From Anaerocolumna xylanovorans DSM 12503 (GTDB lineage Bacteria; Bacillota; Clostridia; Lachnospirales; Lachnospiraceae): a DNA stretch of 64,000 bases. Numbering within the stretch: the first letter of the stretch is position 1; each line of letters starts with the position of its first letter. Positions 18,259 through 27,532 of this stretch are shown here, piece by piece. The notes under the pieces were generated by a model. That model searched no databases. It was not told the DNA's origin and saw only the letters and a list, made by a program, of their open reading frames with translations. Both the position numbers and the translations under genes were made by a program. The stretch lies in assembly GCF_900143645.1 (NCBI RefSeq), contig NZ_FRFD01000006.1, forward strand, positions 124,001-188,000, written 5' to 3'.

Positions 18259-20556
18259 TTATATCTGAATTGCTTTTTCACTATCTATGGTATAATCCGT
18301 TCCATTAACCGATAAGGTGATTTTCTGCCCATTCTCATTTTTAATGATTACAGCATCTTTTGTAATTGTTGCCTTTATCAGGTTTCCTCTGAATTTAATC
18401 CGGAAGGAAAAGGATTTCCAGTTGTCTGGTATGACAGGATGAAAGCACAGTTTTTCTTCCACCACTCTCATTCCGCCAAAGCCTTCCACTACAGACATCC
18501 ATGTGCCTGCCATACTTGTTATATGGCAGCCGTCTTCCGTATCATTATTATAATTATCCAGATCCAGTCTGGCAGTTTTCAGATACATTCCATATGCCTT
18601 TTCCTTATCCTTTAGCTTTGCTGCCAGGATTGCATGAATACAGGGAGAAAGAGAGGATTCGTGAACGGTTCTGGGTTCATAGAAATTAAAATTCCTTCTG
18701 ATTGTATCCAGATCATATTTATCCTGTAAGAAATATAGTCCCTGCAGAACGTCTGCCTGCTTAATAAAGCAGGAGCGCAGGATTCTGTCCCATGACCAAT
18801 GTTGGTTTAAGGGAAGATTTTGCTTATCCAGGTCCCGTACCAGGCATTGTTCCTTATCCAAATATCCATCCTGCTGCAGAAAAATATCCCTTTCTTCATC
18901 CACCGGATAGTACATATGCTTTATGATATCCATCCATTTGACCAATTCGGTTTCCTTTAAGCTTAACTTATCTTCCAGACTTTTATAAGCCGGATAAGAA
19001 TCCGCTTTCATCCGGTTAATTACTTCCAGGGTGTATTCCAGGGTCCAGGAAGCTATGCGGTTGGTATACCAGTTGTTATTTACATTATTCTCGTATTCGT
19101 TAGGCCCTGTAACCCCTAAGATTACATAGCTGTTCCTGGCCTTTGAAAAATTAACTCGTTCCTCCCAGAACCTTGAAAGCTCTATGAGAACCTCCAAACC
19201 ATACTCCTTAAGGTAATCCCTATCCCCTGTATAATTCACATAATTATACACCGCATAGGCAATTGCCCCGTTCCGGTGAATCTCCTCGAAGGTAATTTCC
19301 CATTCATTATGGCATTCTTCACCGTTCATTGTGACCATAGGGTATAATGCCCCCTTTGGGAATCCCAGCTTGGCTGCATTTTCCTTGGCCTTCTCTAAAT
19401 GCTTATAGCGGTAAATTAAAAGATTTCTGGGTATTTTCTGATCTGCCGTGCTTAAATAGAAGGGCAGGCAATAGGCTTCCGTATCCCAGTAGGTGCTCCC
19501 GCCATACTTTTCTCCTGTAAAACCTTTGGGGCCGATATTCAGCCTTTCATCTTCTCCGGTGTAGGTCTGGTTCAACTGGAATATGTTAAACCGTATGGCC
19601 TGCTGCGCTGACATATCTCCTTCAATGGCAATATCACTTTCGTTCCATTTCTTACTCCAGGCGGCAGAATGTTCCCGAAGCATTGCATCAAAGCCTTTTT
19701 GGTATACTTCCTCCAAACGGGACTTACCATAGGGTATAAGTTCATCTTCGGTCTTATCTCTTGAGGTGACATTGATAACGTATTTATATAATACGGTCTC
19801 CTCTGACTGCTTTAAGGTGAGTCTTAAGTTACAGCCTACGTATTTCTCTTTTTCAATCAGCTCTGCCGTATGCTGGGATTTTTCTCCTCCCTGGAGGAGG
19901 TCATATTTCATCAGAGAGCATAACCGGAAATTAAGCTTCTTTGTTTTCAAAGTCAGGACTGCGCCTTCTGCACTGTTTTCTTTATGTACCTCTGTCCAGA
20001 ATTTTTCGTCATAATTGGAATCCGTATTTTTAACATCTCCGTCAAGATAGGGAGTAATGATGCATTCACCGTCAAAATTAAGGGGAGTGATGGAATACCG
20101 GATGAGCCCGGCTTCCTTTACAGTCATACTTACGAATCTTTTCGCATCTATCCGGATTTCCTTTTGACCAGGCAGTCTTGCAATCAAAGTTCTGTGAAGG
20201 AATCCTTCCTTCATATTCAATACACGGCGGAATTCCTTTACTTGGCATTTGGCTAAATCCAGGCTTTCTCCATCAATAACTATGTTAATGCCAATCCAGT
20301 TCGTAGCGTTCAGTACCTTTGCAAAATATTCCGGATAACCATTCTTCCACCAGCCGACTTTGGTTTTGTCCGTATAATAAACACCGGCCATATAACTGCC
20401 CTGGAGGGAATCTCCGCTGTATGCTTCCTCAAAGTTGGCCCTTTGGCCCATATGTCCGTTGCCAATACTGAAAATGCTTTCCGAAAGTCTTTGGTCTTCC
20501 GGATGAAAGCCCTCCTCAATAATATTCCATTCGTCTGTTTTAATGTATTGTTTCAT
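18259..20556 (-). CDS. GH65 maltose phosphorylase
   Basis: 765 residues, the normal size for maltose phosphorylases. The N-terminal beta-sandwich is followed by an (alpha/alpha)6 barrel. The catalytic acid lies in GVTGPNEYENNVNNNWYTN as Glu487, the same position as in the Lactobacillus brevis enzyme. STYWDTEAYCLPFY and a phosphate-site region HESSLSPCIHA are also present. It converts maltose and phosphate to beta-glucose 1-phosphate and glucose in the cytoplasm. It is the last gene of the maltose operon; its ATG overlaps the end of pgmB by 17 bases, so the two are translationally linked. Other GH65 specificities are possible, but the GH13 and maltose-type transporter context favours maltose. 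Confidence 0.9.
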   Translation of the reverse strand: MKQYIKTDEWNIIEEGFHPEDQRLSESIFSIGNGHMGQRANFEEAYSGDSLQGSYMAGVYYTDKTKVGWWKNGYPEYFAKVLNATNWIGINIVIDGESLDLAKCQVKEFRRVLNMKEGFLHRTLIARLPGQKEIRIDAKRFVSMTVKEAGLIRYSITPLNFDGECIITPYLDGDVKNTDSNYDEKFWTEVHKENSAEGAVLTLKTKKLNFRLCSLMKYDLLQGGEKSQHTAELIEKEKYVGCNLRLTLKQSEETVLYKYVINVTSRDKTEDELIPYGKSRLEEVYQKGFDAMLREHSAAWSKKWNESDIAIEGDMSAQQAIRFNIFQLNQTYTGEDERLNIGPKGFTGEKYGGSTYWDTEAYCLPFYLSTADQKIPRNLLIYRYKHLEKAKENAAKLGFPKGALYPMVTMNGEECHNEWEITFEEIHRNGAIAYAVYNYVNYTGDRDYLKEYGLEVLIELSRFWEERVNFSKARNSYVILGVTGPNEYENNVNNNWYTNRIASWTLEYTLEVINRMKADSYPAYKSLEDKLSLKETELVKWMDIIKHMYYPVDEERDIFLQQDGYLDKEQCLVRDLDKQNLPLNQHWSWDRILRSCFIKQADVLQGLYFLQDKYDLDTIRRNFNFYEPRTVHESSLSPCIHAILAAKLKDKEKAYGMYLKTARLDLDNYNNDTEDGCHITSMAGTWMSVVEGFGGMRVVEEKLCFHPVIPDNWKSFSFRIKFRGNLIKATITKDAVIIKNENGQKITLSVNGTDYTIDSEKAIQI

Positions 20557-21217
20557 GTGAGGTCCCCTTGGTATGAAATAAATTATTTAATTTATCAATT
20601 GAGATATCTTTTAGTGTAGGAACTACGATATCTGCCTGATGCAGCCAGGCGGGGTTTCCTATCCCTACACTGTGCATTCCTGCATTTACCGCTGCTTCTA
20701 TGCCGGCCCCAGCATCTTCAAAGACAATACACTCCTCCGGTTTTACTAAAAGACTTCCGGCTGCCAGAAGAAAAACCTGAGGGTCCGGTTTTGCCTTGGT
20801 TATCTTATTGCCGTCCACAATGATATCGAATTGATGAAGCAGGCCCGTGTTCTTTAGAATGGTCTCTGCGTTTTTACTGGCAGAGCCCAAAGCAATTCTA
20901 ATGCCGTTACTTTTAAGATCCTGCAAAAGCCTTAAGGCTCCCGGAAGGATTTCCCTGTCTGTCATTTCCTCTATATATTCACAATACCAATGGTTCTTCT
21001 TATCTGCCAGCTCTAGCTTTGTATCTTCATCAAAGGATAAGCCGCCTTCCTTAAGAAGTATCTCCAGGGAATGCATTCTGCTTACTCCCTTAAGCTTTTC
21101 GTTCTGTACTTCCGTAAAGTCAAATCCAAGTTCCAGAGCCAGCCTTTTCCAGGCCATATAATGGTAGGTGGCGGTATCCACCAATACGCCGTCCAAATCA
21201 AAAATACACGCTTTTAT
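20540..21217 (-). CDS. pgmB: beta-phosphoglucomutase, probable AUA start
   Basis: About 225 residues, HAD superfamily. It turns beta-glucose 1-phosphate from the GH65 reaction into glucose 6-phosphate. Read from an ATA codon at 21217, the N-terminus is (M)KACIFDLDGVLVDT, which matches the family start exactly and keeps both catalytic aspartates (Asp7, Asp9). The only conventional start nearby, a TTG at 21196, falls inside this motif and would remove the nucleophile. AAAGGGGTGA lies 7 bases before the ATA and an in-frame stop precedes it, so no other upstream start exists. Further motifs (KGVSRMHSLEILL, GSASKN, KPDPQVFLLAA, VFEDAGAGIEAA) are standard. The gene follows the permease gene with a 7-base gap. 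Confidence 0.88.
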   Translation of the reverse strand: MKACIFDLDGVLVDTATYHYMAWKRLALELGFDFTEVQNEKLKGVSRMHSLEILLKEGGLSFDEDTKLELADKKNHWYCEYIEEMTDREILPGALRLLQDLKSNGIRIALGSASKNAETILKNTGLLHQFDIIVDGNKITKAKPDPQVFLLAAGSLLVKPEECIVFEDAGAGIEAAVNAGMHSVGIGNPAWLHQADIVVPTLKDISIDKLNNLFHTKGTSHETIH

Positions 21218-21224
21218 AAATAAT

Positions 21225-22064
21225 TCACCCCTTTACTCCGCCGGTCGTAATACCGGTTACAAAATATTTCTGGAAAGAAATAAATACAATCAAAATCGGG
21301 ATAAGGCTTAAAGACGATAAAGCAAAAACGTATCCCCACTGGGTAAACTGATGCTGCCCAAAGAAACCGGAAATCGCAATCGGCAGCGTACGTTTCATAT
21401 TATCGTTAATGACCGTATTGGCCCAGGGGAATTCTTCCCATGCAGTTAAAAAATTAAAAATGGAAATGGAAGCAATTCCGGGCTTAGCTAACGGAAGAAT
21501 GATTTTAATAAACACAGTCAGGATACTTCCTCCATCCATATGCACCGCTTCATCAAATTCCCTGGGGATATTCTCGACAAAGCCTTTGATCATAAAGGTT
21601 GAGTAAGGAATTACCCAAGCTACATAGAAAGGAATCAGTCCGGGCAGCTTATTAATCACATTCAATTTAACAGCAAGTTCATATTGAGGTACGATTAAGG
21701 TCATTCCGGGAACGATCATCGTCAGGATAATGAATGAGAACAGGATATTCCTCCCAAAGAACCGAAACCTGCCGATACAAAAGCCCAAGGCGGAAGATAC
21801 TATGGCGGCAATGGCCACCGTCAAAGTAGAAACCAGGACGCTGTTTAAAAAATTAACGTAAAATTTGCCCTGATTTATAATATAAACATAGTTTTCCAGC
21901 GTAATAGATTTCAAAGTGGGGAAAAACTTTGGCGGGTATTCATATAGTGCTCCATTTGGCTTTAGGGAGGTACTGATCAAATATATCATAGGTATTGTAA
22001 ATAGAACCGCAAATACGATCAGAATGATATACAGGACTATTTGTATTGCAGTATTTTTTTTCAT
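21225..22064 (-). CDS. carbohydrate ABC transporter permease, MalG type
   Basis: 279 residues with about six membrane helices. The EAA loop that contacts the ATPase reads EFDEAVHMDGGSILTVFIKIILPLAKPG, and the C-terminus (FVTGITTGGVKG) is typical of MalG-like subunits. It pairs with the MalF-type gene upstream to form the channel for maltose or maltodextrin. The two genes are 16 bases apart. Confidence 0.92.
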   Translation of the reverse strand: MKKNTAIQIVLYIILIVFAVLFTIPMIYLISTSLKPNGALYEYPPKFFPTLKSITLENYVYIINQGKFYVNFLNSVLVSTLTVAIAAIVSSALGFCIGRFRFFGRNILFSFIILTMIVPGMTLIVPQYELAVKLNVINKLPGLIPFYVAWVIPYSTFMIKGFVENIPREFDEAVHMDGGSILTVFIKIILPLAKPGIASISIFNFLTAWEEFPWANTVINDNMKRTLPIAISGFFGQHQFTQWGYVFALSSLSLIPILIVFISFQKYFVTGITTGGVKG

Positions 22065-22080
22065 TTGACTTTCACCTCCG

Positions 22081-22962
22081 TCAATCTTTGCTTTTCATCA
22101 GCCTGAACTGCACTACCGCAAGCAAGGCTAAGACAAATGCCGTAATAAAGGAGAGAGCGGCAGAGTAGCCGAAATCCCCTGTACTAAAGGCCTTGTAATA
22201 CATCCAGGACAGTATGGTATCTGTCTTGTGGCTTGGAGCTCCGCCGGTTATCATCTTGATTGAAGTATACACATTAAATCCGCCGATTGTTAACATTACC
22301 AAAGCGAACAGGATGGTTCCCTTAATACTTGGGATAGTAATTTTAAAGAATCGGGTCAACGAACCTGCTCCGTCAATGGAAGCGGCTTCATAAAGATCCA
22401 GAGAAACTGTTTGAAGGGCGGCTAAGAATACAACCATGTTCCAGCCGATTCCTTTCCAGGATCCCAGTATCATAGCCACACCAAGACCGCTCCATCTGGA
22501 ATCAAGCCAGCGGATATTATGGTCAATCAGGTGCAGGATATCTTTCAGAAAATAATTAAAGAATCCTTCCGTATTGAAGATATATTTAAAAACCAAAGAT
22601 GCAATTACCCAGGATGTAATAACGGGCAGGTAATATAATACACGAAAGCCCACTTTAAAATGGGTTACATTGTGTATTAAAAGGGCAGCCATCAAGCCGA
22701 GAAACATCTGGGCCGGAACGGTAACAAGAGTATATACCAATGTATTAACGAAGGCTGTTTGAAAATAGCTGTCCGTTAAGACTGCTTTGTAATTGTCCAG
22801 TCCGGCAAAGGACTGGTTTAAGATGGAATTAAAATCCCAATCAAAAAAGCTGATAATAAGCAGCTTAATAATCGGATAAATGGTAAAGAGCCCAAAAATC
22901 AGCAACCCGGGCAACAGTAGAATTGTAATATGCAATTTATTTTTTAAGGTTTTATATTTCAT
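22081..22962 (-). CDS. carbohydrate ABC transporter permease, MalF type
   Basis: 293 residues with about six membrane helices and the EAA loop LYEAASIDGAGSLTRFFKITIPSIKG. It is the first permease of the maltose operon and lies 147 bases downstream of the binding-protein gene, behind a strong hairpin. It should form a heterodimer with the next gene product in the membrane. Confidence 0.92.
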   Translation of the reverse strand: MKYKTLKNKLHITILLLPGLLIFGLFTIYPIIKLLIISFFDWDFNSILNQSFAGLDNYKAVLTDSYFQTAFVNTLVYTLVTVPAQMFLGLMAALLIHNVTHFKVGFRVLYYLPVITSWVIASLVFKYIFNTEGFFNYFLKDILHLIDHNIRWLDSRWSGLGVAMILGSWKGIGWNMVVFLAALQTVSLDLYEAASIDGAGSLTRFFKITIPSIKGTILFALVMLTIGGFNVYTSIKMITGGAPSHKTDTILSWMYYKAFSTGDFGYSAALSFITAFVLALLAVVQFRLMKSKD

Positions 22963-23048
22963 AAGCTGCCTCCATAAGCCGCCAACATTATCTTGATTAA
23001 TATAACCGGATTTGTTATACTATAATATATTTTGGAATTGTTTATATC

Positions 23049-23095
23049 GTGGACAAAACAGATGGCGGTCATGCTGCCTCATCCGTTTTGTCCAC
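23049..23095 (-). terminator. intercistronic hairpin after the maltose binding-protein gene
   Basis: GTGGACAAAAC (23049-23059) pairs with GTTTTGTCCAC (23085-23095), with a further GATG/CATC pair inside. There is no T-run on the minus strand, so it looks more like an mRNA stabiliser or partial attenuator than a full stop, keeping the binding-protein message more abundant than the permease message. Confidence 0.6.
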
Positions 23096-23109
23096 ATAGT
23101 TTCTGCTTT

Positions 23110-24447
23110 TTATTTACCTGCTAATAAGCCATCCACCTTCACAGCCAGTGCATCCATTGCTTCCTGGGCAGTTTTTTCACCATTTACAACGGATGTTACT
23201 GCTGCCGATAATTCCGTGTCAATTTCAGACCAGCATGATACGGTGGGTCTTGACTTGGCGGTTTTTATCGCTTCAAGGAACGGTGCAAAATCTGAATTTT
23301 TCACCGTATCGCTTTCCAATGCGGTTTTATTTACCGGTATTTGACCGCACTTTGCCATTTCGGTCTGTGCGAATTCACCGGTCATAAACTTAGCAAAATT
23401 CCAGGCAGCTTCTTTTGCAGCGTCATCACCTGATGTGTTAAATAAAGAGATGTCTTCGCCTCCCAGTACGGAGACGGAACCTCCATCACCAGCAGGCATA
23501 GAGGCAGTTGCATATTCAAAATCCGGATAAGAGCCTGCCATTTCAGCTATTTTCCAGGGACCTTCCAATATCATGCGAAAGCGCCCTGTTCCGAATCCAT
23601 CCGTCATGGGAATATCTCCGCTGTTCCATCCGGTAATTGCCTTTTCTTTATACAGATCGGCAAACATTTGAACTGCTGCTACTGTTTTTGCACTGTTAAT
23701 ATAACCGCTGGCTTTGGTTTGTTCAGGATTCAGCAAATCACCGCCATAACTCCAGATGAAAGGGCACAGGTTCCATCCAGCCAAAGCGGGTTCATCGTAA
23801 CCCCATATCTGCTGGCTGTTTTCATTGGTACCGGATAATTTCTTAGCATCATTTATGAATTCTTCCATGGTCGTGGGCGGGTTTAATCCTGCATCTTTGA
23901 AGGCCTTTACATTATAAAATAATATTTTCGTATTGGTATTAAGTGCAAGGCCATAATAATGGTCGCCTATCTTTGCAGTGCTCATTGCACTGTCAAGTAA
24001 TGTTTGAGATACACTGCCAAATTCAGGTATTTTTTCATCAAGGGATGTCAGGATGCCTGCTGCCTGAAATTCAGGAATCCATGCGGCATCTAATCTGGCT
24101 ACGTCAGGCAGTTGATCGGACTGCGCACTGACCAGAATTTTGTCATGCAGATCTGCCCACTCGTGGGATACTGCATTAACTTTAACACCGGGATTTTCTT
24201 CCTGGAATTTTGGTATCAATACATTCATCAGGGTGCTGTTCTCAGCGGATTGCGCACTGTAATGATGCCAGAAGTTAATAGTGACCTCTTCTGTTTTGGG
24301 TACGTCAGTAACCGTATCCCCTTTTGTTGCTGTTTCCCCGCTATTGCTGGGTTCAGATTCTACTGGTGATTTACTACAAGCTGTGAGAGCTGCCAGGCAC
24401 ATAACGGCTGATAGTAGGATTGCCAGTATTTTTTTTGTCTTGTTCAT
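23110..24447 (-). CDS. sugar-binding lipoprotein of ABC transporter, maltose type
   Basis: 445 residues. A lipoprotein signal with lipobox LTAC is followed by a Ser/Thr/Glu-rich linker and an extracellular solute-binding family 1 fold. It captures the sugar at the outer face of the membrane for the two permeases encoded downstream. Its ATG overlaps the stop of the GH13 gene as ATGA, so the genes are translationally coupled. Maltose or maltodextrin as ligand follows from the operon and is inference. Confidence 0.92.
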   Translation of the reverse strand: MNKTKKILAILLSAVMCLAALTACSKSPVESEPSNSGETATKGDTVTDVPKTEEVTINFWHHYSAQSAENSTLMNVLIPKFQEENPGVKVNAVSHEWADLHDKILVSAQSDQLPDVARLDAAWIPEFQAAGILTSLDEKIPEFGSVSQTLLDSAMSTAKIGDHYYGLALNTNTKILFYNVKAFKDAGLNPPTTMEEFINDAKKLSGTNENSQQIWGYDEPALAGWNLCPFIWSYGGDLLNPEQTKASGYINSAKTVAAVQMFADLYKEKAITGWNSGDIPMTDGFGTGRFRMILEGPWKIAEMAGSYPDFEYATASMPAGDGGSVSVLGGEDISLFNTSGDDAAKEAAWNFAKFMTGEFAQTEMAKCGQIPVNKTALESDTVKNSDFAPFLEAIKTAKSRPTVSCWSEIDTELSAAVTSVVNGEKTAQEAMDALAVKVDGLLAGK

Positions 24448-26216
24448 AGTTCTACCTCCTCAAATTTTATTATCTTAACGGAATAAGGCTCCAGCTTAAA
24501 TGGTATGCTGACCCCATTTTCCGAAAAGTTCCTGCAGTTTTGTTCACCCAGGGGAATGATTTCTTTTAATTTTACCCCGTTGCCGGCTAATAAGCTGATC
24601 TCTGCCGGTTTTCCTGAATTGTTTATTATGACTTTAATATGTACACCTTCATGGCTGCGTTCAAAGCCGTATACATTATTCTCATTATCTGTAAGGATGG
24701 TCCTAAAATCACCATAGCGGACAGACGGTTCCTGATGGCGGATTTCAGACAGGCGCCGGTACCATGCCATCAAATCCTGATCCTGTTTTGTCTCCTCCCA
24801 GGGCATCGTTCTTCTGCAATCCGGATCATTGTCACCGGTCAATCCTGCTTCATCTCCATAATAGACTGCGGGGGCACCTGGCAATAAGAACTGAAGGGCT
24901 GCCGCCAGTTTTAATTTGTTCTTGTCCTCTCTGCAGGAGTGCAGAAATCTTGGTGTATCGTGGGAATCAAGCAGATTATACATTGCATGATTGAATTCTT
25001 CATAGTATCCTGCCAGCATATGATTCAGCCTTTCGTCAAGCTGCACTGGATTTATCTTTTCATAGGCGATAAAATCCAGCATGGCATCACGGAATATATA
25101 ATTCATAACGCTGTCCATCTGGTCGCCTGAAAGCATTTTTCTTCCAAAGCCCCAGGTTTCTCCCAGTAGTATAATATCAGGATATTTTTCCTTAAGGTAT
25201 CTTCTTGCGGCTCTCCAGACATGGGGATCAACTTCATCTGCTACATCCAGCCTCCATCCGTCAATGCCTGCATAATTAATCCAGAATTCCATCACATCAA
25301 GTATAAAGCGGCATACCTCTGTGTTGGAGGTGCATAGCTTAGGCATCCATTTATAAGCACCTACGCACTCATAATCCCTGTGTGTGGTTTCTGCCGGGAA
25401 ACGCGTAATATGAAACCAGTCCTTATATTTGGAATTCTCCTGATGTTTCATCACATCCAGAAAGGGTTCAAAGGAAGTTCCGCAGTGGTTAAATACACCA
25501 TCTAGGATTATTTTCATCCCCCGGGCATGGCATCCATCCACCAGCTCCTTTAAATCTTCATTTGTGCCGAAGCTTTCGTCTACCTGATAATAATCCGTGG
25601 TCGCATACTTATGATTAAAATCCCCCTTAAAAACCGGATTCAGGTAAATACAGTCCGCGCCCAAAAGTTTAATATAATCCAGTTTCTGAATGATACCTCT
25701 TAGGTCACCTCCCATATAATTTTCTCTGGTCGGTTTCTCTCCCCAGTTTACACAATCTATGGGATCATTGGAATAATCACCGTTTCTAAAGCGCTCCGGA
25801 AAGATCTGATAATAAACCTGCCCTTTGGACCATTCGGGGATTTGTATGACATCACCGGGATTGGCATATAGATATTCGAAATAACCATCTGCCGGATAGG
25901 TTTTCGTAAAGTCATACTCAGTATAATAATAGTGCTCTCCCTCATTATTGATTAACTCGAAAAAATATTTTGTGTATCTCGCTATCTTGGAAAATTCAAC
26001 CTCGGTGTAATAATAATCCAGCATGTTATCCTGATATTTAAGTTCCATTTTACTGCTCTTACGTTTACCGATATCATTTTCTGTTCTGGCCCAATAGATT
26101 AGTCTGCATTCTTTAAAGCTGTCTTTGGCTGTTTCCAGTCTCAATACCAGTTTGTTCCTTGCTTTGACATAGACATAATCCAGGGTGTTCTTATGAAGCA
26201 CCACCGTTTTTATCAT
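24444..26216 (-). CDS. GH13 neopullulanase/cyclomaltodextrinase-type alpha-glycosidase
   Basis: 590 residues. An N-terminal CBM34-like domain (about 1-120) precedes the barrel, which opens with VYYQIFPERFRNGD. Catalytic residues are Asp324 in GWRLDVADE, Glu353 in LLGETWGF and Asp420 in LLDSHDTPRF. This arrangement is typical of intracellular maltogenic amylases, cyclomaltodextrinases and neopullulanases, which break imported maltodextrins to maltose and glucose. There is no signal peptide. The start overlaps the regulator gene by 26 bases. Maltose produced here is the substrate of the maltose phosphorylase at the end of the operon. Confidence 0.93.
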   Translation of the reverse strand: MIKTVVLHKNTLDYVYVKARNKLVLRLETAKDSFKECRLIYWARTENDIGKRKSSKMELKYQDNMLDYYYTEVEFSKIARYTKYFFELINNEGEHYYYTEYDFTKTYPADGYFEYLYANPGDVIQIPEWSKGQVYYQIFPERFRNGDYSNDPIDCVNWGEKPTRENYMGGDLRGIIQKLDYIKLLGADCIYLNPVFKGDFNHKYATTDYYQVDESFGTNEDLKELVDGCHARGMKIILDGVFNHCGTSFEPFLDVMKHQENSKYKDWFHITRFPAETTHRDYECVGAYKWMPKLCTSNTEVCRFILDVMEFWINYAGIDGWRLDVADEVDPHVWRAARRYLKEKYPDIILLGETWGFGRKMLSGDQMDSVMNYIFRDAMLDFIAYEKINPVQLDERLNHMLAGYYEEFNHAMYNLLDSHDTPRFLHSCREDKNKLKLAAALQFLLPGAPAVYYGDEAGLTGDNDPDCRRTMPWEETKQDQDLMAWYRRLSEIRHQEPSVRYGDFRTILTDNENNVYGFERSHEGVHIKVIINNSGKPAEISLLAGNGVKLKEIIPLGEQNCRNFSENGVSIPFKLEPYSVKIIKFEEVEL

Positions 26217-27243
26217 TGTTTTTTCTGTCTCCTTTCATAGATGATTCCCTTACAATGATATTTGTCGGAATGTACATATGATTTGTATCCTTTGAATTAT
26301 CCTGGATTTTACGAAGCAGCTGTTTTGCCACCTGTATTCCCATCCCGTAGGTATCAACATCAACTGCCGTCAGGGGGGGATCAGTATACTCCGCAACAGG
26401 ATAATTATCAAAGGTGACAATTCCGATATCATCAGGAATCCTGTAATTTATATTCTTTAATGTTTTTAAAACATTAAATGCTATGATATTGTTTCCGCAT
26501 AAAAAAGCATCCGGATGGCTGTTACCTGACATCAGTTCTTCAATACGTTTATTATCGGCGGTTATATCCTGTCCATACTGAAGGATTAAATCCTGATTAA
26601 TTTGAATGTTATGCTTTTTCAGGCAGGCTAGATATCCTGCCAATCGCTTTTGGGTAAATACCGTATTTGCCTTTTCCGTAACCAGTGCGATTTTTGAATA
26701 TCCGCTTTGGATCAGGTGTTCCACAGCCATATGGCTCCCCAGTTCATTATCCACATCGATCCATGTGGCATCTGTTTTATATTTTTTCGGCTCACCCATA
26801 ACAATAAAGGGAAATCCTGCCTGGTTCAATTCCATAATTAACTCCGGGCGCACGATGGAAGAGGGCATAATGAGTCCGTCAACCTTTTTCTCAAGCATAA
26901 GGTTTTCCACCGTGGATTTGCCTTCCTTTTTTCTGTCATTTGTTATCATAAGGCTGTAGCCATACTCCTGGATAACCTTTTCTATAGCAAAAACACTTCG
27001 GTTAAAAAATGCATTGGCAAAGGTGTTTTCATCTCTTGCATCAATAATCAGGCCAATGCAATAAGTCAATCCGTTGGCAAAATTCCTTGCCAGGCTATTG
27101 GGATGATAGTCGAGCTCTTCCATTGCCTCCTGTATTTTTCTGGTTGTAGTGTCAGATATTCTGGTATTGCCGTTCAATGCTCTGGATACAGTGGATGGTG
27201 ATACCCCCACTTTCCTGGCAATATCTTTAATTGTTACTGTCAT
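26191..27243 (-). CDS. LacI family regulator, MalR-like
   Basis: 350 residues. The HTH is standard (TIKDIARKVGVSPSTVSRALNGNTRISD) and a sensor domain follows with NPNGD-like binding features (AFLCGNNIIAF, DDIGIVTFDN). It is the first gene of the maltose operon and overlaps the GH13 gene. GGAGG precedes the ATG. A palindrome with the MalR-type core GCAA-CG-TTGC lies about 100 bases upstream at 27346-27365, so autoregulation of the whole operon in response to maltose is likely (inference). Confidence 0.92.
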   Translation of the reverse strand: MTVTIKDIARKVGVSPSTVSRALNGNTRISDTTTRKIQEAMEELDYHPNSLARNFANGLTYCIGLIIDARDENTFANAFFNRSVFAIEKVIQEYGYSLMITNDRKKEGKSTVENLMLEKKVDGLIMPSSIVRPELIMELNQAGFPFIVMGEPKKYKTDATWIDVDNELGSHMAVEHLIQSGYSKIALVTEKANTVFTQKRLAGYLACLKKHNIQINQDLILQYGQDITADNKRIEELMSGNSHPDAFLCGNNIIAFNVLKTLKNINYRIPDDIGIVTFDNYPVAEYTDPPLTAVDVDTYGMGIQVAKQLLRKIQDNSKDTNHMYIPTNIIVRESSMKGDRKNNDKNGGAS

Positions 27244-27252
27244 AGTAATCCT

Positions 27253-27290
27253 CCATGCATATCGCAGGCAAACCTGCGATACTGCCCAAT
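27253..27290 (-). repeat. single copy of the GTATCGCA hairpin repeat
   Basis: Read on the minus strand this is TTGGGCAGTATCGCAGG, a short loop, then CCTGCGATATGCATGG. It matches the core of the tandem units at 34155-34303 across about 36 bases, with paired changes in the stem that keep it closed. It sits in the leader of the maltose operon between the operator and the regulator gene. Confidence 0.7.
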
Positions 27291-27345
27291 CTGCGGTTGG
27301 ATATTTGTTAATTATAAGATTTATTTTTAATGCTGCCTTTCAGTG

Positions 27346-27365
27346 TTGTGCAACCGTTTGCACAA
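27346..27365. promoter_or_regulatory. MalR-like operator
   Basis: TTGTGCAA (27346-27353) and TTGCACAA (27358-27365) form a perfect inverted repeat around CCGT. The core GCAACCGTTTGC is one base from the MalR operator consensus GCAAACGTTTGC. It lies upstream of the maltose operon. Confidence 0.7.
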
Positions 27366-27532
27366 GTTAATTATAAAGCCTCAGTCAGAAAAAGTCAATA
27401 CGGATATTTAACACATCTTTTACATTAATATTCCCAGAATTTACATTTGATGGTATTTGTCTTTACGTAAGAAGATTATAGTATGTTTGCAATGAAATAT
27501 ACCAATAAAAAAACAAGGTAAGGAGAAACACT

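Noticed and set aside
21194..21196. TTG as the start of the first beta-phosphoglucomutase
   Set aside because: It falls inside FDLDG and removes the nucleophilic aspartate; the ATA at 21217 fits the family and the ribosome binding site.
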